Source: Ligula intestinalis (lineage: Eukaryota; Platyhelminthes; Cestoda; Diphyllobothriidea; Diphyllobothriidae). From it: a stretch of DNA of 64,000 bases. Where the stretch lies: the NCBI GenBank assembly GCA_036362985.1, contig JAYGXS010000004.1, forward strand, positions 30,453,818 through 30,517,817. The letters run 5' to 3'. The position numbers were made by a program, and so were the translations under genes. Position 1 is the first letter of the stretch; each line of letters begins with the position of its first letter. Positions 10,801 to 21,420 of this stretch are shown in pieces. The notes under the pieces are model-generated. The model did not search any database and was not told the DNA's origin. It saw only the letters and a program-made list of their open reading frames with translations.

Positions 10801-13800
10801 CGATCTGATGGTTTTAGTGATCCAACACAACCACTACTTAGGTGCTACGAATAACACAGATTAAGGGTTAAGCGTTTATCTTCTGCTCACGGGAATAGAT
10901 TTGTAGATTTGCTGACATTTTGGACAGCTGGGGCGGCTGTCCTTTGGCGAAGCGAATTCTGACTTTTATCGATCAGCAAGTTTAAAGTCACGGCTATGCG
11001 TGTTGGCCTTGGGCTGATCGATTTTTCTCCGGTCGCTGTTTGGCCATGTGTGTTGATTTAGGCTTGGCGTGACGGCAGTTGGTGTTCTGTTTTGTCCCCA
11101 CGATAGAGCATACTGGAAATCCTGCTCCCTCTTTCGGTGGTTTCGTCACAGTGCCGTCTACTTGATACTGAGCCGCATGCAATAATGCCTTACGCTGTAC
11201 ATAACAATTAAAGTTTGAATAGGTAGAAAAATCAATGACTATCAAACACGGGCGCTGATTGGCCAACACGGACTATGTCAGTTTGCGCATGTAGGCCATG
11301 TCAGCGTGTTGGTTGAGGGATTGTTGCTTGTTGGTAGGGGCGAAATCCTATCGCCACCTGGTGTCGGTTTAGGCCATGGAAGTGACAGAGCTTGTGTCAG
11401 AGTCTTCTGACAACACAGCACTGGATTTGCTAGCCTTATAGCTACTGCTTCGGCTGTTGCAAGCATCCGTTGGCGTAGGCCTTTGGAAAAATTAGATGGT
11501 GTTCTGTAGACCACCTGAAAGGCTTCGTTAGTATCGACTCGATGGTTCGTATCGACTAGATGTGCGAGAATAGCACTCGAGATCGATCTAGTTTCACCTT
11601 TACTTGGCCAGGTCGGTATGTGCTCAAGTACCCTCTTTTCGAGACGCCTCATTGTACGGCCGATGCATCCCGCTCCACAGGAGCAAGTGAAAGAGTAAAT
11701 GTCCGCGTTGGCCAATCAGCGCCCGTGTTTGATAGTCATTGATTTTTCTACCTATTTAAACTTTAATTGTTATGTACAGCGTTAATTTGCCTTGCAAATG
11801 TGTGGTCTGATGAAGAGTTGCTGAAAACAATTGTTTGCCATAAACTGACTTCTAATATAAACCATGGGAATATTTGCGGAATCATGCCATTGTTGACGTC
11901 TCAAAAGCATTATTTTGAGTATCGACTGAAGTACTTTAGTCACGTGAAAGTAATAAACGACCAAGATAATTATCAGCAATGTAGCATGAGGGCACAGAAA
12001 ACTGGTTCCAATTGTTCATCCCCAGCCAGTGCGTCCCAACTGCCTCTTGACATAAGAAATCCGATTATTCGACTTGGGAACCGAGTTTTTTTAACTCGTT
12101 AGTGACTGATGGAATCCTTGTTGTTTAAAACTCACTGTTCGTCTTAGTTGCCACACACTACCCGGAGGTCTACAAAAAATTGACCATCAGATAAACTTAC
12201 ATACAAAACCCTGGGCAGTCAAATTAACATCACCTCCTCCGGTGCACGCTAAACTCCCGGGTTTCGGAAAAGTATTCGACATCGACCGAGAGCGCAAAAT
12301 CGACAGTAGGGACTCCGGGCTGCACCCGAGAATATTTTTTATTAGCTGAAAATAAGGTATTAATAGTATACTGACTGCAAAGTATCAACCACGGTGTTTT
12401 GTACATGTTGGCCTTATACTTCCGAAAACGCTTTTTCCAGAAATGAGTGAATCCATGCAATTAGGCGTGGTGGTTAACAGTGCTTTTAACGTTTGCAAAA
12501 TGGCACTGCGCGAAGTTATCTGTGATCAGTATGAATTTCCAGTTAGAGTGCATGCGCACCTATACCCTCTCAAAAGCCTTTAGCTTCGTCTAACAGTTTG
12601 GCTTGATTCTGAACTGTTTAACGCAGGCCAACGAGTTCCAAGGCACTGTAGGACAGTTGAATTTTACCTTATCCCGTGATACAGTACCAGTACCATTTTA
12701 ATGCTGACGTTATGGAAAACTCTGTCGGCTTTCAATTGCCAGAGCATTTGATGCTGAACCTGAAAATTATGTGTATTACTATGATAGATCAAAGGTCTGC
12801 TATTTCACGAAATGTTAACTATAGAGCTAAAATGTGTTTTCTGCTATGAAGGACATTAAGGTTGTACAGGAGCTGTCCTAACTTAGGAAATCCAACGATT
12901 TTTACAAGAAGGCCCCTGGTGCACAAAAGCAGCTCAATCAGCGTCCCCTAACTTCCTACAGCAGAAAAATTAAACATCATAATAAAAAACGAGACATATC
13001 TTGGTTTATCAAAGAATATTATGTTGTTTACATATAACAGTTATCTTAGAAAAACTGAAAACTCCGAAAGCGAAAAATCGTAAATGCTAGGAAAACCAAA
13101 TTTTTTAATGTAGAAAAAACCTTTTCATGCGAAAAGCGAGTGAATTGAGATGCACAGGTAGAATGACATTTGAAAATAATTCTTTTGTGAGATATTCAAA
13201 TGTACCTATATGCTTCTGTATTACGCGCAGTATAGAGTAGGCTCTTACCGAACAGCCCAAAGTACCAGTTTGCATTCGAAGATGATTTCACAAAAGTTTC
13301 CAGTTGTTTCCTTAATTCTATCTTCTTCGAAATACGTTGGACTGAGGCAACCAGATTTTTACTTGATTGTGCCCATCGGGACGTCACAGGAGTAAGGTGA
13401 CAAAATTTCAGCATAACCCTACGATATTTCAGCCACGTCAGGATGCCGACTTTAGAAAGAGGTTCTTTCCTTCGCCTTCGCCACTACTCGAAGCTCGTGG
13501 TCTTTAATTAGCCTTTTGCGATTACCTACCAGACTGCTTCCCTCAGGGAATAATGGCTATTCGGTACGTGTTTGGCCATTTGACAGTGTTAAGCCCGGTG
13601 AACAAAAATCAATAACTTTAATATCCCCTACCCTTCCTCCGAAAACGCCCCTGATGACACAAAAAATGTCTACTCCTCACCTTCACTTTTTTGAATGTCG
13701 GATGGAAAGTACTTCTGGCTTGGGCAGCTGAGACTTGCACGGCTCAATTTATGTTCCACAGCCGTCATTTGCCTCGATTGTTTAATGCCAATTACCGCCT

Positions 13801-16800
13801 TTATTGAGTCGGGTAATATGAACTTTGTAGCAAGGCCTATGGTGAAATTTCACAACTTATGATTTCACGCCGGTATGCTATTTTAATTTTCTTTTATTTT
13901 TGTTAGACAGATGCCACGCATATTCCCTCTTTCTAAATAGTTGCGTGTTTAAAAAACAGTAAAACAGATTTTTTCGTTATGCTTATTTAAAAATGGAACC
14001 GGAGAGGTTGTAACGGTGACATCTGTGTCATGTCACCGTGTAATTACGCCGTTTGGAATCCCGAAGGAAGCACATAATGAGAAGGGCGTGACTTTGGAAG
14101 CCACCCGGAGGAAATTTTATTGTGTACAACATCCGGAGTTGCTGTCTCGGGTGGCAGCTGTGTCACTGGTGTAAAGCCAGCGCGCTGAATGTGGCCGCGG
14201 GGCGAAGCCCAGGCCTGATGGGAACTTGCGGGTCCTTGTCAGTCCGTGTGCATTCCACCGTCTAAGATATGATATCGAAGGGTTTTAAGTAAATTAAACA
14301 CAAGCAACTGCGATCTTCAGATCATGGTTACTTAGTAGAGAGAAAGGACTTGGGAAGGCCGGAGTAGTAGGAAGAGTATATTGTGTACACAGAGGAACGG
14401 AGAAGAGATGGAAAGAGATTTGACTCGGAGAGCATGCGAGCAGCCAGGTCCAAGTACCCGTTTGAACGCAGTCAGGCCTGTGGACAGAGAAAACACTCAC
14501 GCGTACAGGCTTGCCATTCGTCGCCGGTACAGAAGGCATCAATGCGGCAGCTATGATTGGCTGTTCGTAGACGTCGAGAACCGCGGTCGTGAGATTCTAG
14601 TGAAGTTCACTTCGACGCGCGCTAGTCACAACATGACAGTGCCTTATAAGCGATTGTCAAGCGCGTTCGCTTGTGGCACGATTGGGCGCGTTTGAATGAG
14701 GTCACCTACTGCATGGCGCACCTGAGGGGCCCCTGAGGAACTGCGAATACTTGGGCACGTGCATTGGCTCGCGTGCGTGTGAGGGAATATCGGGTCTATC
14801 AGTTTAAGGTCACAGCGAAGGCACAAGACCTTGTGGCAGTCGACATTGTCAAAGGAGTCATTGTTCGCAGTCGGACTCAGACGCGACGTGTCAACAGTCG
14901 GTAGGGTTATGCTAGCATGTGGTTAGGCTAGGCTGCTAGCAAGAGGGGATTAGTACACGTATGAAATATTTGTTCTTACAGCATCGCAACCAGGTCGAAA
15001 TATTAATTATGTATTTTCTTGTGATATTATTACACAGCGAATGTATACGTGTTTGTTGTGACTAGGTCGAGTCGAAGTGAACTTCACTAGTATCTCACGA
15101 CTGTGAAGCTCGACGCCTGGAGCAACCAATAAAAATTGCCGCATAAATGCCGCTCTGGGCCGGCGACCAATAGTAAGCCTGCGCGCGTGAATTGCTCTCT
15201 CTCTTTCTGTCTGTCTGGTCAAAAACCTTCAAGGCCGACCCAGTCAATGAACGCTCTCTCCCTCTGTCTACTGGCCTGACTGCTGACAAATCAGCACTTG
15301 GACTCGCCCGGCCTCCTTGCTGGTCGTATGCTCCCCAAGTCAAGTCTCTTTCCATCTATTCTCCGTTCCTCTGTGTACGCAATATACTGTTCCTACTACT
15401 CTGGCCTACTCAAGACTTCTTCTCTACTAAAGAGGCACGGTCTGAAGATCGCAGTTGCTACGGTTTAACTTACTTAAACCTCTGCGATAGATTCGCCGAC
15501 CCTCTCAGCTATTGCGCCCATCCTAAATCAGACAAATAACCTGCTCGGACGGTGGTCTGGTGTTGGGGGTGGGAGAAGTAAGGTCGGCAGCTCAGTGTAC
15601 TCTCCTCACTGTAAACAACCTGACGCGCTTACAGCTACCACGGGACGCTAAAAGTCATGACTCCGAGGGTTTCCAAATGATCATTCGGAACGCGCAGTCA
15701 GTCCACTTTGTGTTTTGTTATATAGAGTGGCTGACTGGCGGACTGAGCGTCGGGCTGCAATGCCTTCTTCTTAGTGTGGCCTCTAGAGCACTCCTATATA
15801 GCTGGGAACCGAGCCAGGTGTGGCGGCACGCATAAGGGCCGCCTCGGCTGCACCAGCCACCTTCGCTCTCACCCTTCTCCAGTCTTCTTGACTTTTTCTT
15901 GACACCGGACCCAGGTTGAGAGAGTGCCGCATATTTAAAGCAAAGTTTCCCAGTTGCTAATGTAAAGATGGCAAAAACAGCTAAATTTAATGGATCCATG
16001 ACATTTCGGAAGAGCTCTTCGGTTGCTGCCTCTCATTGCATAACGTGAATCACGCAAGAGAAAATACTAATTGAATTCATACAGTGGAATTCATGACAGT
16101 GGAAAAACTACGGGTGTTGGAGTTGGAAGTTCTCCCTCATCCAACATAATTGTCTGAGCTTGCCCGCACTGACTACCACTTATTCCGTAATTTGGATAAT
16201 GTTTCCAAACAAAAAATGGCAATTCCGACGTTGCTGGAAAACAGACTGGTAGAATCCTACTTTGGGTCCCAGAACAGCACGCGAAAGCCCCATTCTTCTG
16301 TAGTACAGGAACGGGGGCAATACAGGGTATACAGTCTAGGCAATACAAAGGAAATATTAAAAAAATAAAATCTAAAATAGTAGAAAAAGCAGGAATAATT
16401 ATTTAAATACTCAAATGTGAAGTTACGCAAATATTGAGAAAAATAACTAAATCAAATAAAAAGAAAAAAAACATATCGAATAAGTTTTCATTTCTCATTC
16501 ACAGAATTATTCTTTCTTAAGCTGGTTTGGTAGCAGAGTGCGCCTTCTTTAAATTGTATACTTTAAGAAAGGGTATTGTATGGTTGTAAGCAGTTTCCAA
16601 ATTGCCGACTTTAACACTTAAATTCAAGTTTTACAAACTGCGCGCTGTGTAAATCCTGTTTAAGGAAAAGTAAGTTTTTGCCTACTTTCTGAGGAATAAG
16701 TCACATAGTTCTCATAAAATGACGCAATAGATGTGGATCGTGCTGTACACGTCAAAGGCAGCATTCATAAATTGACGGGTACGATGCATTATGAATGGAC

Positions 16801-18795
16801 ACCGCACAACTGTAAAAAATCGCATATTTGGACATCTATATAAAACCCAAGAATACCCTTTCTTTAAGGATAAATTTTAAAGATGGCGTCATTTTCTATC
16901 AAATTAGTACAAGAAAGCACTTTTGTGCAAGTTTTTAATAAAACATATTTTAATTTATAAAGGCAGTCAGGGATATAATGTACACTGTTAAGTAGCCATT
17001 TCGTACCTGACATATTTTTTTTAGCGGTCGGAATGAAGTTTGTTAAAAAGCCGGTGCCTTATCGTGATTGGAATGACTTAGAAATGGGCTACATGCGAAT
17101 CAGCATTATAAGCTTATTCAATGCTGATTGGCGAACGAGTATTAATCTTTCGCAAATATCTACATTTTGCACCAATTGGGAGCTGTAGTGTCGTCACTGC
17201 TTACTTAGTGCTGGATTTGCATGCGACGAAAAAGGCCTAAATTCGAAGGCCAGTATCCTGGCCTGTCTTAAAAAGCGGCTGATTGTGCCAGGTGTCGCTT
17301 AATATTAGACCTCAATTTAAGTAGTCTCTCCAAACCGAACAGACTTCTCAGAATTTTGCCAAGGATTTAAGGAGAGTCGTTGCTGGCTGTAAATTCCGAC
17401 AGTACATGCTTTGCAGGGTTAAATCTCAAGTGGTGCTGAATCCCGTTTATTGCCCCTAGATCATACCAGGTCGGACAGACAGCAGCAAGTCGAATATCCC
17501 TGCGGCATGCTGTAGGCTAAGTCCGGAGTAACGGTCAGTCCCATGCGTTTGAACAGGCGCTACCTGCAAGCAAACTCGGGGTAGAATCCTACTTTGGGTC
17601 CGAGAACAGCACACGAAAGCCCCATTCTTCTGTACTAAATGAACGGGGGCAATACAGGGTATACAGTCTGGGCAATACAAAGGAAAGCAAAAATGAATAA
17701 AAAGTAAAGTTAGTAAAAGTAGAAAAAACAGGAAAAATTATTTTAATGATATAATGTTTGTCGGCAACAAGTGCGCCATAATTGAAATTTGCAATTATGC
17801 AAGTATTGGGAAATAACCAAATTAAACAATAATTACTGAAAAGCGTAAACTCAAAATAGGTTAACTCACTCAATTAAAAAAATAATCTCAAGCTAAAATA
17901 AAAATATTAAACATAATAGTGAACTAAAAACTAAACTGAAAACTGAACTTAAATATAGGCAATAAGTTGCTGCGCATGTAAATTGAAGATGTGTGTGGAC
18001 CATACTAATCTAATTCAGGAATGGTAAGGTGGCCCTCAGATAGGTTGAAGTAGACAACTTCATAACCACCATTTGTTGTTCAGGAAGATCAAGAAACCCA
18101 ATAAACTATAAGAAAGTAAGAAATGTAAGTAAATTTCTGTGTTTATTTATGGCGTGCTATTTTGTCGCAAAACGTTAGATTATTTCAAGAATTTCTGGGA
18201 GCCAAAGTTGAAGCCTAACAAAAGGCCTTTCAAGATTTCAGTAATCCTCGTTTATTAGGCTTTAACATGGCCGGACCGAACAAGCTACCGCTGAAATAGA
18301 AAAAGTGTATTGACAATACAGGCGCATACTTTGATGAATAAAACTATGTCTTGCATTTGTAAAATACAAAAAAACTTTGTTTTGGTAGACGCAAATCGCC
18401 GGCAAAGACAGGAGAGACTGGAATGGTCATTTTTGACTCATTACCCGTCATCAGCCAGTCATACCCAACCCAAATTGGGTGGAATCCTAAGAATTTAACA
18501 TTTGACAGCCCCACAGCTTATGAAATAATTTTGGTTTTCCTTTACTATGCCCAGTAACAAAACGAAACAAATTAGCAACATTTATCGCAGCGCAACAAAG
18601 TTCAAAGATGCAATAAACTATCTTTACCAAGCTGAATAGCGTGGAGTGCCGAGGCTCAGGTATACCGTTTCATTCAGGTCTGTCTGACTGACTTCCAAAA
18701 ATAGGCGGCAATTTTGGTAGATGTACACAGCAGCATTTGTGATTAGATTTTCCACCTCATACAACCGGTGATAAACACAATCCGTCGTCAATACC
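4853..18795 (-). CDS. ANAPC4: Anaphase-promoting complex subunit 4-like protein, 5'-partial, multi-exon
   Basis: APC4 is a scaffold subunit of the APC/C cell-cycle ubiquitin ligase, with an N-terminal WD40 part and a helical 'long' domain. Proposed exons in transcript order: 18795-18689 (alternative donor 18628), 13341-13249, 12345-12234, 7080-6779, 6391-6327, [one unresolved exon between 6326 and 6029], 5724-5582, 5527-5478, 5330-5199, 5059-4994 and 4916-4853 with TGA. All have GT/AG borders, and every junction except those at the unresolved exon is phase-compatible. Strong donors include CCAG/GTAAGT at 6779 and TCG/GTAAGT at 5582. From memory of human APC4, VYHRLYEV fits its LLYSFLPEV segment, LSQWLKLMWKAL fits FKAFFRWLYVAM, and the 7.08-kb exon is helical. 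The WD40 exons should lie right of 18.8 kb but were not found. The C-terminus looks shorter than in human. Introns hold many repeats. Confidence 0.55.
7437..7915 (-). repeat. Dispersed repeat family A, copy 3
   Basis: Begins at 7437 with TATCTATTGCAGGGGG and carries ATTTATTGTGTACACAGAGG at about 7541. It includes TCTGTGATTGGCTG near 7771, giving a CCAAT box on the minus strand. It lies in the ANAPC4-like intron and directly abuts the 28S rRNA fragment. Confidence 0.6.
7921..8137 (-). pseudogene. 28S rRNA 3'-region fragment
   Basis: Read on the minus strand this is the 3' part of large-subunit rRNA. Landmarks are the start GCTGGGTTTAGCCCGTCG, the sarcin-ricin loop core AGTACGAGAGGAAA near 8025, and GAACGCCTCTAAGTCTGAAT just before the 7921 end. 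It carries small changes and ends abruptly at both sides, with repeat A on the left and unrelated DNA on the right. It is too short to be a functional gene and is best read as a retroposed or recombined fragment. Confidence 0.85.
8385..8830 (-). repeat. Repeat family F/E, copy 2 (first part)
   Basis: Starts with block E (GACCATCGATTTCGATGAGG at about 8389) and continues with family F sequence on the minus strand. Repeat A at 9000-9262 lies between this and further F sequence, suggesting an insertion. Confidence 0.45.
9000..9262 (+). repeat. Dispersed repeat family A, copy 4
   Basis: Plus orientation, with GTGTACACAATAAACTC at about 9152 and the family end CTTAAACCCCTGCGATA at about 9250. The AATAAA followed by about 100 nt to the end resembles the R-U5 part of an LTR. 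Confidence 0.6.
9285..10020 (-). repeat. Repeat family F, partial copies
   Basis: The inverted family block (TATAGGTACGTGCCTATGC at about 9481) and GAGGTGACGCTGATCAAGCC at about 9281 match family F. A second partial copy follows at about 9830-10020 (AGAAAGTGACGCTGATTAAA near 9953). Confidence 0.45.
10025..10865. other. Unannotated interval with a CA-rich tract
   Basis: A short alternating CA/CG-type tract lies at about 10438-10475. No exon, RNA gene or recognised element was seen in the rest. Confidence 0.35.
10870..11191 (-). repeat. Repeat P, copy 1, next to the inverted PLE
   Basis: Shares TGCTCCCTCTTTCGGTGGTT (about 11123) and GGACAGCTGGG with two copies at 24.85-25.53 kb. It is joined directly to the left arm of the PLE inverted repeat at 11192. 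It may be the tail of a retroelement; no coding potential is seen. Confidence 0.45.
11192..11782. repeat. 82-bp inverted repeat flanking a PLE endonuclease
   Basis: The left arm 11192-11273 and right arm 11701-11782 are reverse complements with about two mismatches. Both contain ATGACTATCAAACACGGGCG or its complement. The GIY-YIG reading frame lies between them and its first codons overlap the right arm. Confidence 0.8.
11278..11700 (-). mobile_element. Penelope-like element, GIY-YIG endonuclease fragment
   Basis: An open frame of about 140 codons encodes the C-terminal endonuclease domain of a Penelope-like retroelement, which nicks target DNA for retrotransposition. Visible motifs are IYSFTCSCGAGCIGRT (the GIY-YIG half-site region, Y and G kept), RRLEKRV followed by EH, and an I/L-rich C-terminal part (LAHLVDTNHRVDT). 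The reverse transcriptase part is absent upstream. Homology to the 20.7-kb copy starts exactly where the right inverted arm ends, which marks the join. No start codon is claimed. Confidence 0.75.
11783..11900 (+). mobile_element. PLE 3' tail with hammerhead-like core
   Basis: Opposite in orientation to the endonuclease at 11.3-11.7 kb. TGGTCTGATGAAGAGTTGCT at about 11803 and GAAA at 11823 are followed by the palindrome ACAATTGT (11827-11834). The same tail follows the plus-strand endonuclease at 21.3 kb, so this is a PLE 3' end. Confidence 0.6.
14100..14268 (-). repeat. Dispersed repeat family G, copy 1
   Basis: TTTTATTGTGTACAACATCC followed by GCTGTCTCGGGTGGC recurs at 19.14-19.4 kb. It shares only the TTTATTGTGTACA block with repeat A, so it may be a related subfamily. 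It directly abuts repeat A at 14270. Confidence 0.45.
14270..14665 (-). repeat. Dispersed repeat family A, copy 5
   Basis: Begins with TATCGAAGGGTTTTAAG and carries ATATTGTGTACACAGAGG and, at the far end, ACTTCGACGCGCGCTAGTC. It is paired with an inverted copy at 15050-15490, about 0.4 kb away. Confidence 0.6.
15050..15490 (+). repeat. Dispersed repeat family A, copy 6 (most complete)
   Basis: Reads TGACTAGGTCGAGTCG, two CCAAT motifs (about 15126 and 15169), then the CTGTGTACGCAATATAC block and the end AACTTACTTAAACCTCTGCG. The order CCAAT, poly(A)-like block, short tail resembles an LTR. It is inverted relative to copy 5. Confidence 0.6.
15560..15935 (+). repeat. Dispersed repeat family D, copy 1
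   Basis: Shares order and sequence with 53735-54125: AACAACCTGACGCGCTTA, GTGTTTTGTTATATAGAG and the GC-rich GGTGTGGCGGCACGCAT followed by GCACCAGCCACC. No coding capacity is seen. Confidence 0.5.
16090..16500 (+). repeat. Repeat family B, copy 1 (one end)
   Basis: Contains GGTAGAATCCTACTTTGGG at about 16249, the terminal sequence of family B, followed by CAATACAGGGTATACAGTCT. The same block lies at 17568 and inverted at 59.2 kb. The distal end is missing; foldback sequence begins at about 16505. Confidence 0.5.
16505..17170. repeat. Foldback element C, copy 1 (left end truncated)
   Basis: TGCGCCTTCTTTAAATTGTA at about 16538 has its inverted partner at about 16875-16895 (TTTTAAAGATGGCGTCATT). 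The outer right arm (GAAGTTTGTTAAAAAGCC) has no partner on the left, so the left end is lost. Fuller copies lie at 51.96 and 60.51 kb. Confidence 0.55.
17568..17990 (+). repeat. Repeat family B, copy 2
   Basis: GGTAGAATCCTACTTTGGGT at about 17580 leads into the same CAATACAGGGTATACAGTCT block as copy 1, then AT-rich sequence shared with 58.5-59.2 kb. The far terminus was not found. Confidence 0.5.
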
Positions 18796-19049
18796 CTATG
18801 AATAAATGATGAAATAAACCACGGGCAACCATTAGGCAATGCGCATTGCCCTTGGAGAAATAACTGCTCCCTCAAAATTCTACACGAGTCGCACAGGCCG
18901 CGAAATGGAAACACTAGACGCCGCGGCCAACCGTCAATCGGCTTGATGTGTGATGAAATTATAACAACCACATGTTTGATTTTGCCTGAATACAGATCCT
19001 CGCCGTACCCTTTTCAAGAATGACGATGGACAGTGGGAAGTGTGATATA

Positions 19050-19400
19050 TGAGTTTGACCATTGATTTCAATGAACTCCACAAAGTGCACCAACAGGTTG
19101 GTACAGAAGGTAACAAGTCTCAGTGTACGTAATTGGCACCAAACGCACTCTTCACCTTCGCCCGGAGGACGGTTTATTGTGTACAAAACCCGGAGGAGCT
19201 GTCTCGGGTGGCTGTCGCCACTGGTTGATCTCCAGCGCGCTCTTTGTCTTGCCTCGGGGGCAAGCCTCGGCATTGGTAGCGGACTCGCGTGTCCTCGCCA
19301 TCCGGTGTGGCTGCAACGCTCCTGTCTGCTAGAGACAGTGGTTTATAAGAGATTGTCTGCGCGTTCTCTAGTACGGCATATCCTATTGCCACTAAGATCT
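19050..19400 (-). repeat. Block E plus repeat family G, copy 2
   Basis: TTGACCATTGATTTCAATGA at about 19056 is a diverged block E. GGTTTATTGTGTACAAAACC at about 19160 begins family G, shared with 14100. No host coding sequence is seen. Confidence 0.45.
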
Positions 19401-19544
19401 GTTCTAGTAGCGTATTCACAAAGACTGATTTCCAAGGTGTCCAAGGACATCGCGATGAGGCTACCACTTGCCATTATCTCACGAAAAAGATGGTGATGAG
19501 ACCACGGATTGGCGCAAACGGTTGTCTATCGGAGGTCGCCTGTG

Positions 19545-20400
19545 TTCAACCATCGATTTCGACGAAGTCCACCAAGCGCACCAACAGGTTGTTACAGAAG
19601 GTGATAGTATCAGGGGGTAGGTGATAGCGATAGCGGATGTAGTTGGTGCCTACCACACTCTTCACCTTCGCCCGAGGTGAAGAAGACTAAACGGGGGACC
19701 CAACGTTGGCTGCTTTCTCCAATGCAAGCCAGAAAGACTGCCTAAATTAGTATTAAGTGACGGTATACTTTACGCGGCTACTACCGCATTACCTACGCTC
19801 ACTCACGTTGAGTAGGTGTCAAGACAGGCTCACGGAGACTGAGACTGATAAGGCTACTACTATTTTTTACCACTACTACCAAGCAATTTAGCTGCGTCTT
19901 AGAAGTACTGGTACTATTTGTGACGCTAATATTACTCAGAAGAGACGCTGATTTGAAAAAAAAACGCTGGGGCTCATACCCCCTTGATCTCAGCAAGGAG
20001 TGTGAAATCTGGTTTTATAGTATTTCGAGTAAATACATGATTGAGGCGTTGCCTTAAGTTCAGCCCTCTCAGCTCCATCCAACAGGCTGTGCCCGTCTCT
20101 ATTAGATATGGACTACAAGGACTAGGATGCTGCTGCTATAAGTACGTGCGTACGCTTAAATGCTAACTCTACTAACCATATTTACCAAGATGGGTAAATC
20201 GTATATCATAAAAGGGCCTGTCTCTACTTTTAGGAAATCGGAACCAGGTATGCACTCCCAATCTGTATGAGGTAAAATAAATATTTTATGAGTTAAGACG
20301 AAGTGTTATAAAATAATAGCACAAGTTCTAGCATGCCTTTATGTTGCAACGCACTGTCGTTTGCCGTCTATAAACGAGGAAATGTGACGTGCAGAGTACA
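19545..20400 (-). repeat. Repeat family F/E, copy 3
   Basis: Starts with block E (CAACCATCGATTTCGACGAA at about 19549), then family F in inverse orientation, including CTATAAGTACGTGCGTACGC near 20136. It is similar in layout to 8.4-9.7 kb. Confidence 0.5.
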
Positions 20401-20638
20401 ACTATTACTGATCACCCAGTCAACCGTCTATCCATGTGACGGGTAACGTTAGTTAATCTTAAAGAAAAACACCCATGACTGACTATGTAGACTGAGCGGC
20501 AAATGGCAAATAACTCGCGAAAAAAATTATTTTTTTCACTGCAAACACAGACGGGATTCTGCTACCAGGGAAATCCATCAAAAAAGAAATGAAATAGTTC
20601 TCTGTTGTGTTACGCCTCGAAACCGTCCACTATCGAGC

Positions 20639-21420
20639 GTGTTTTTCACAAACTCTCCCCTCCTACGATTAAGAGGTAAAGACCGACTCCCATTGAAGGC
20701 CACATTCATGTGCATTTACTCTCTCACTGACTCCTGTGGCGCAGGATACATCGGCCTATCATCGAGGCGCCTGGAAAAGAGAGTACGTGAGCCCATACCG
20801 GCCTGGTTGAGTAAAGGTGAAACTAGATCGATGTCCAGTTCCATTCTCGCACACCTTGTCGATGCGAATTATCGATTCGATAGTAATGAAGTCTTTCAGG
20901 TTGTCTACCGGACAACACCTAAATGGTCCAAGGGCCTACGCCAACGGATGCTTGCAACAACCGAAGCAGTGGCCATACGGCTGGCGAATCCATTGCTGTG
21001 TTTTCAGGACACGCTAACACAAGCACTTCCACTTCCGTGGCCGACCCCGATGACAGGTGGCGATCGCACATTGCCCCCACACACCAGGTGACAGTCGTTC
21101 ACTCCGTGCAAATGATAGTAATTATCACTCCGTGTACCTGACTCCTGACCAATGCCCACAACCTAAGCCAATTCCCCCCCCTCTTTCCTCCCCAGCACAA
21201 GGATCTCTACACGCCAATCTCGCCACGCGGACGGTGTGATAACGATGAGGTGCAATAAAAGTACACTTATTAACCCTGTCCAACTGTACACTGCGCATTA
21301 CACCTGCAAATGTACTGGTCTGATGAAGAATTGCTGAAAACATATGTTTGCCAAATCGACTTTTCAAATTAAACATGGGAACATTTGCAGAATTTCGAAA
21401 AACATTCAAGGCTTAATATA
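20639..21420 (+). mobile_element. Penelope-like element, GIY-YIG endonuclease and 3' tail
   Basis: An open frame (20639-21091) encodes the PLE endonuclease with CGAGYIGLSSRRLEKRV, closely related to the 11.3-kb copy. The GYIG motif is better kept here; downstream residues vary. The tail contains TGGTCTGATGAAGAATTGCT (21317), GAAA (21336) and the palindrome ACATATGT (21340-21347). No reverse transcriptase precedes it, so the copy is 5'-truncated. Confidence 0.75.

Noticed and set aside
18624..18971. A single 115-codon minus-strand gene
   Set aside because: Only the part after the acceptor at 18796 fits the ANAPC4-like protein; the upstream part reads as intron.
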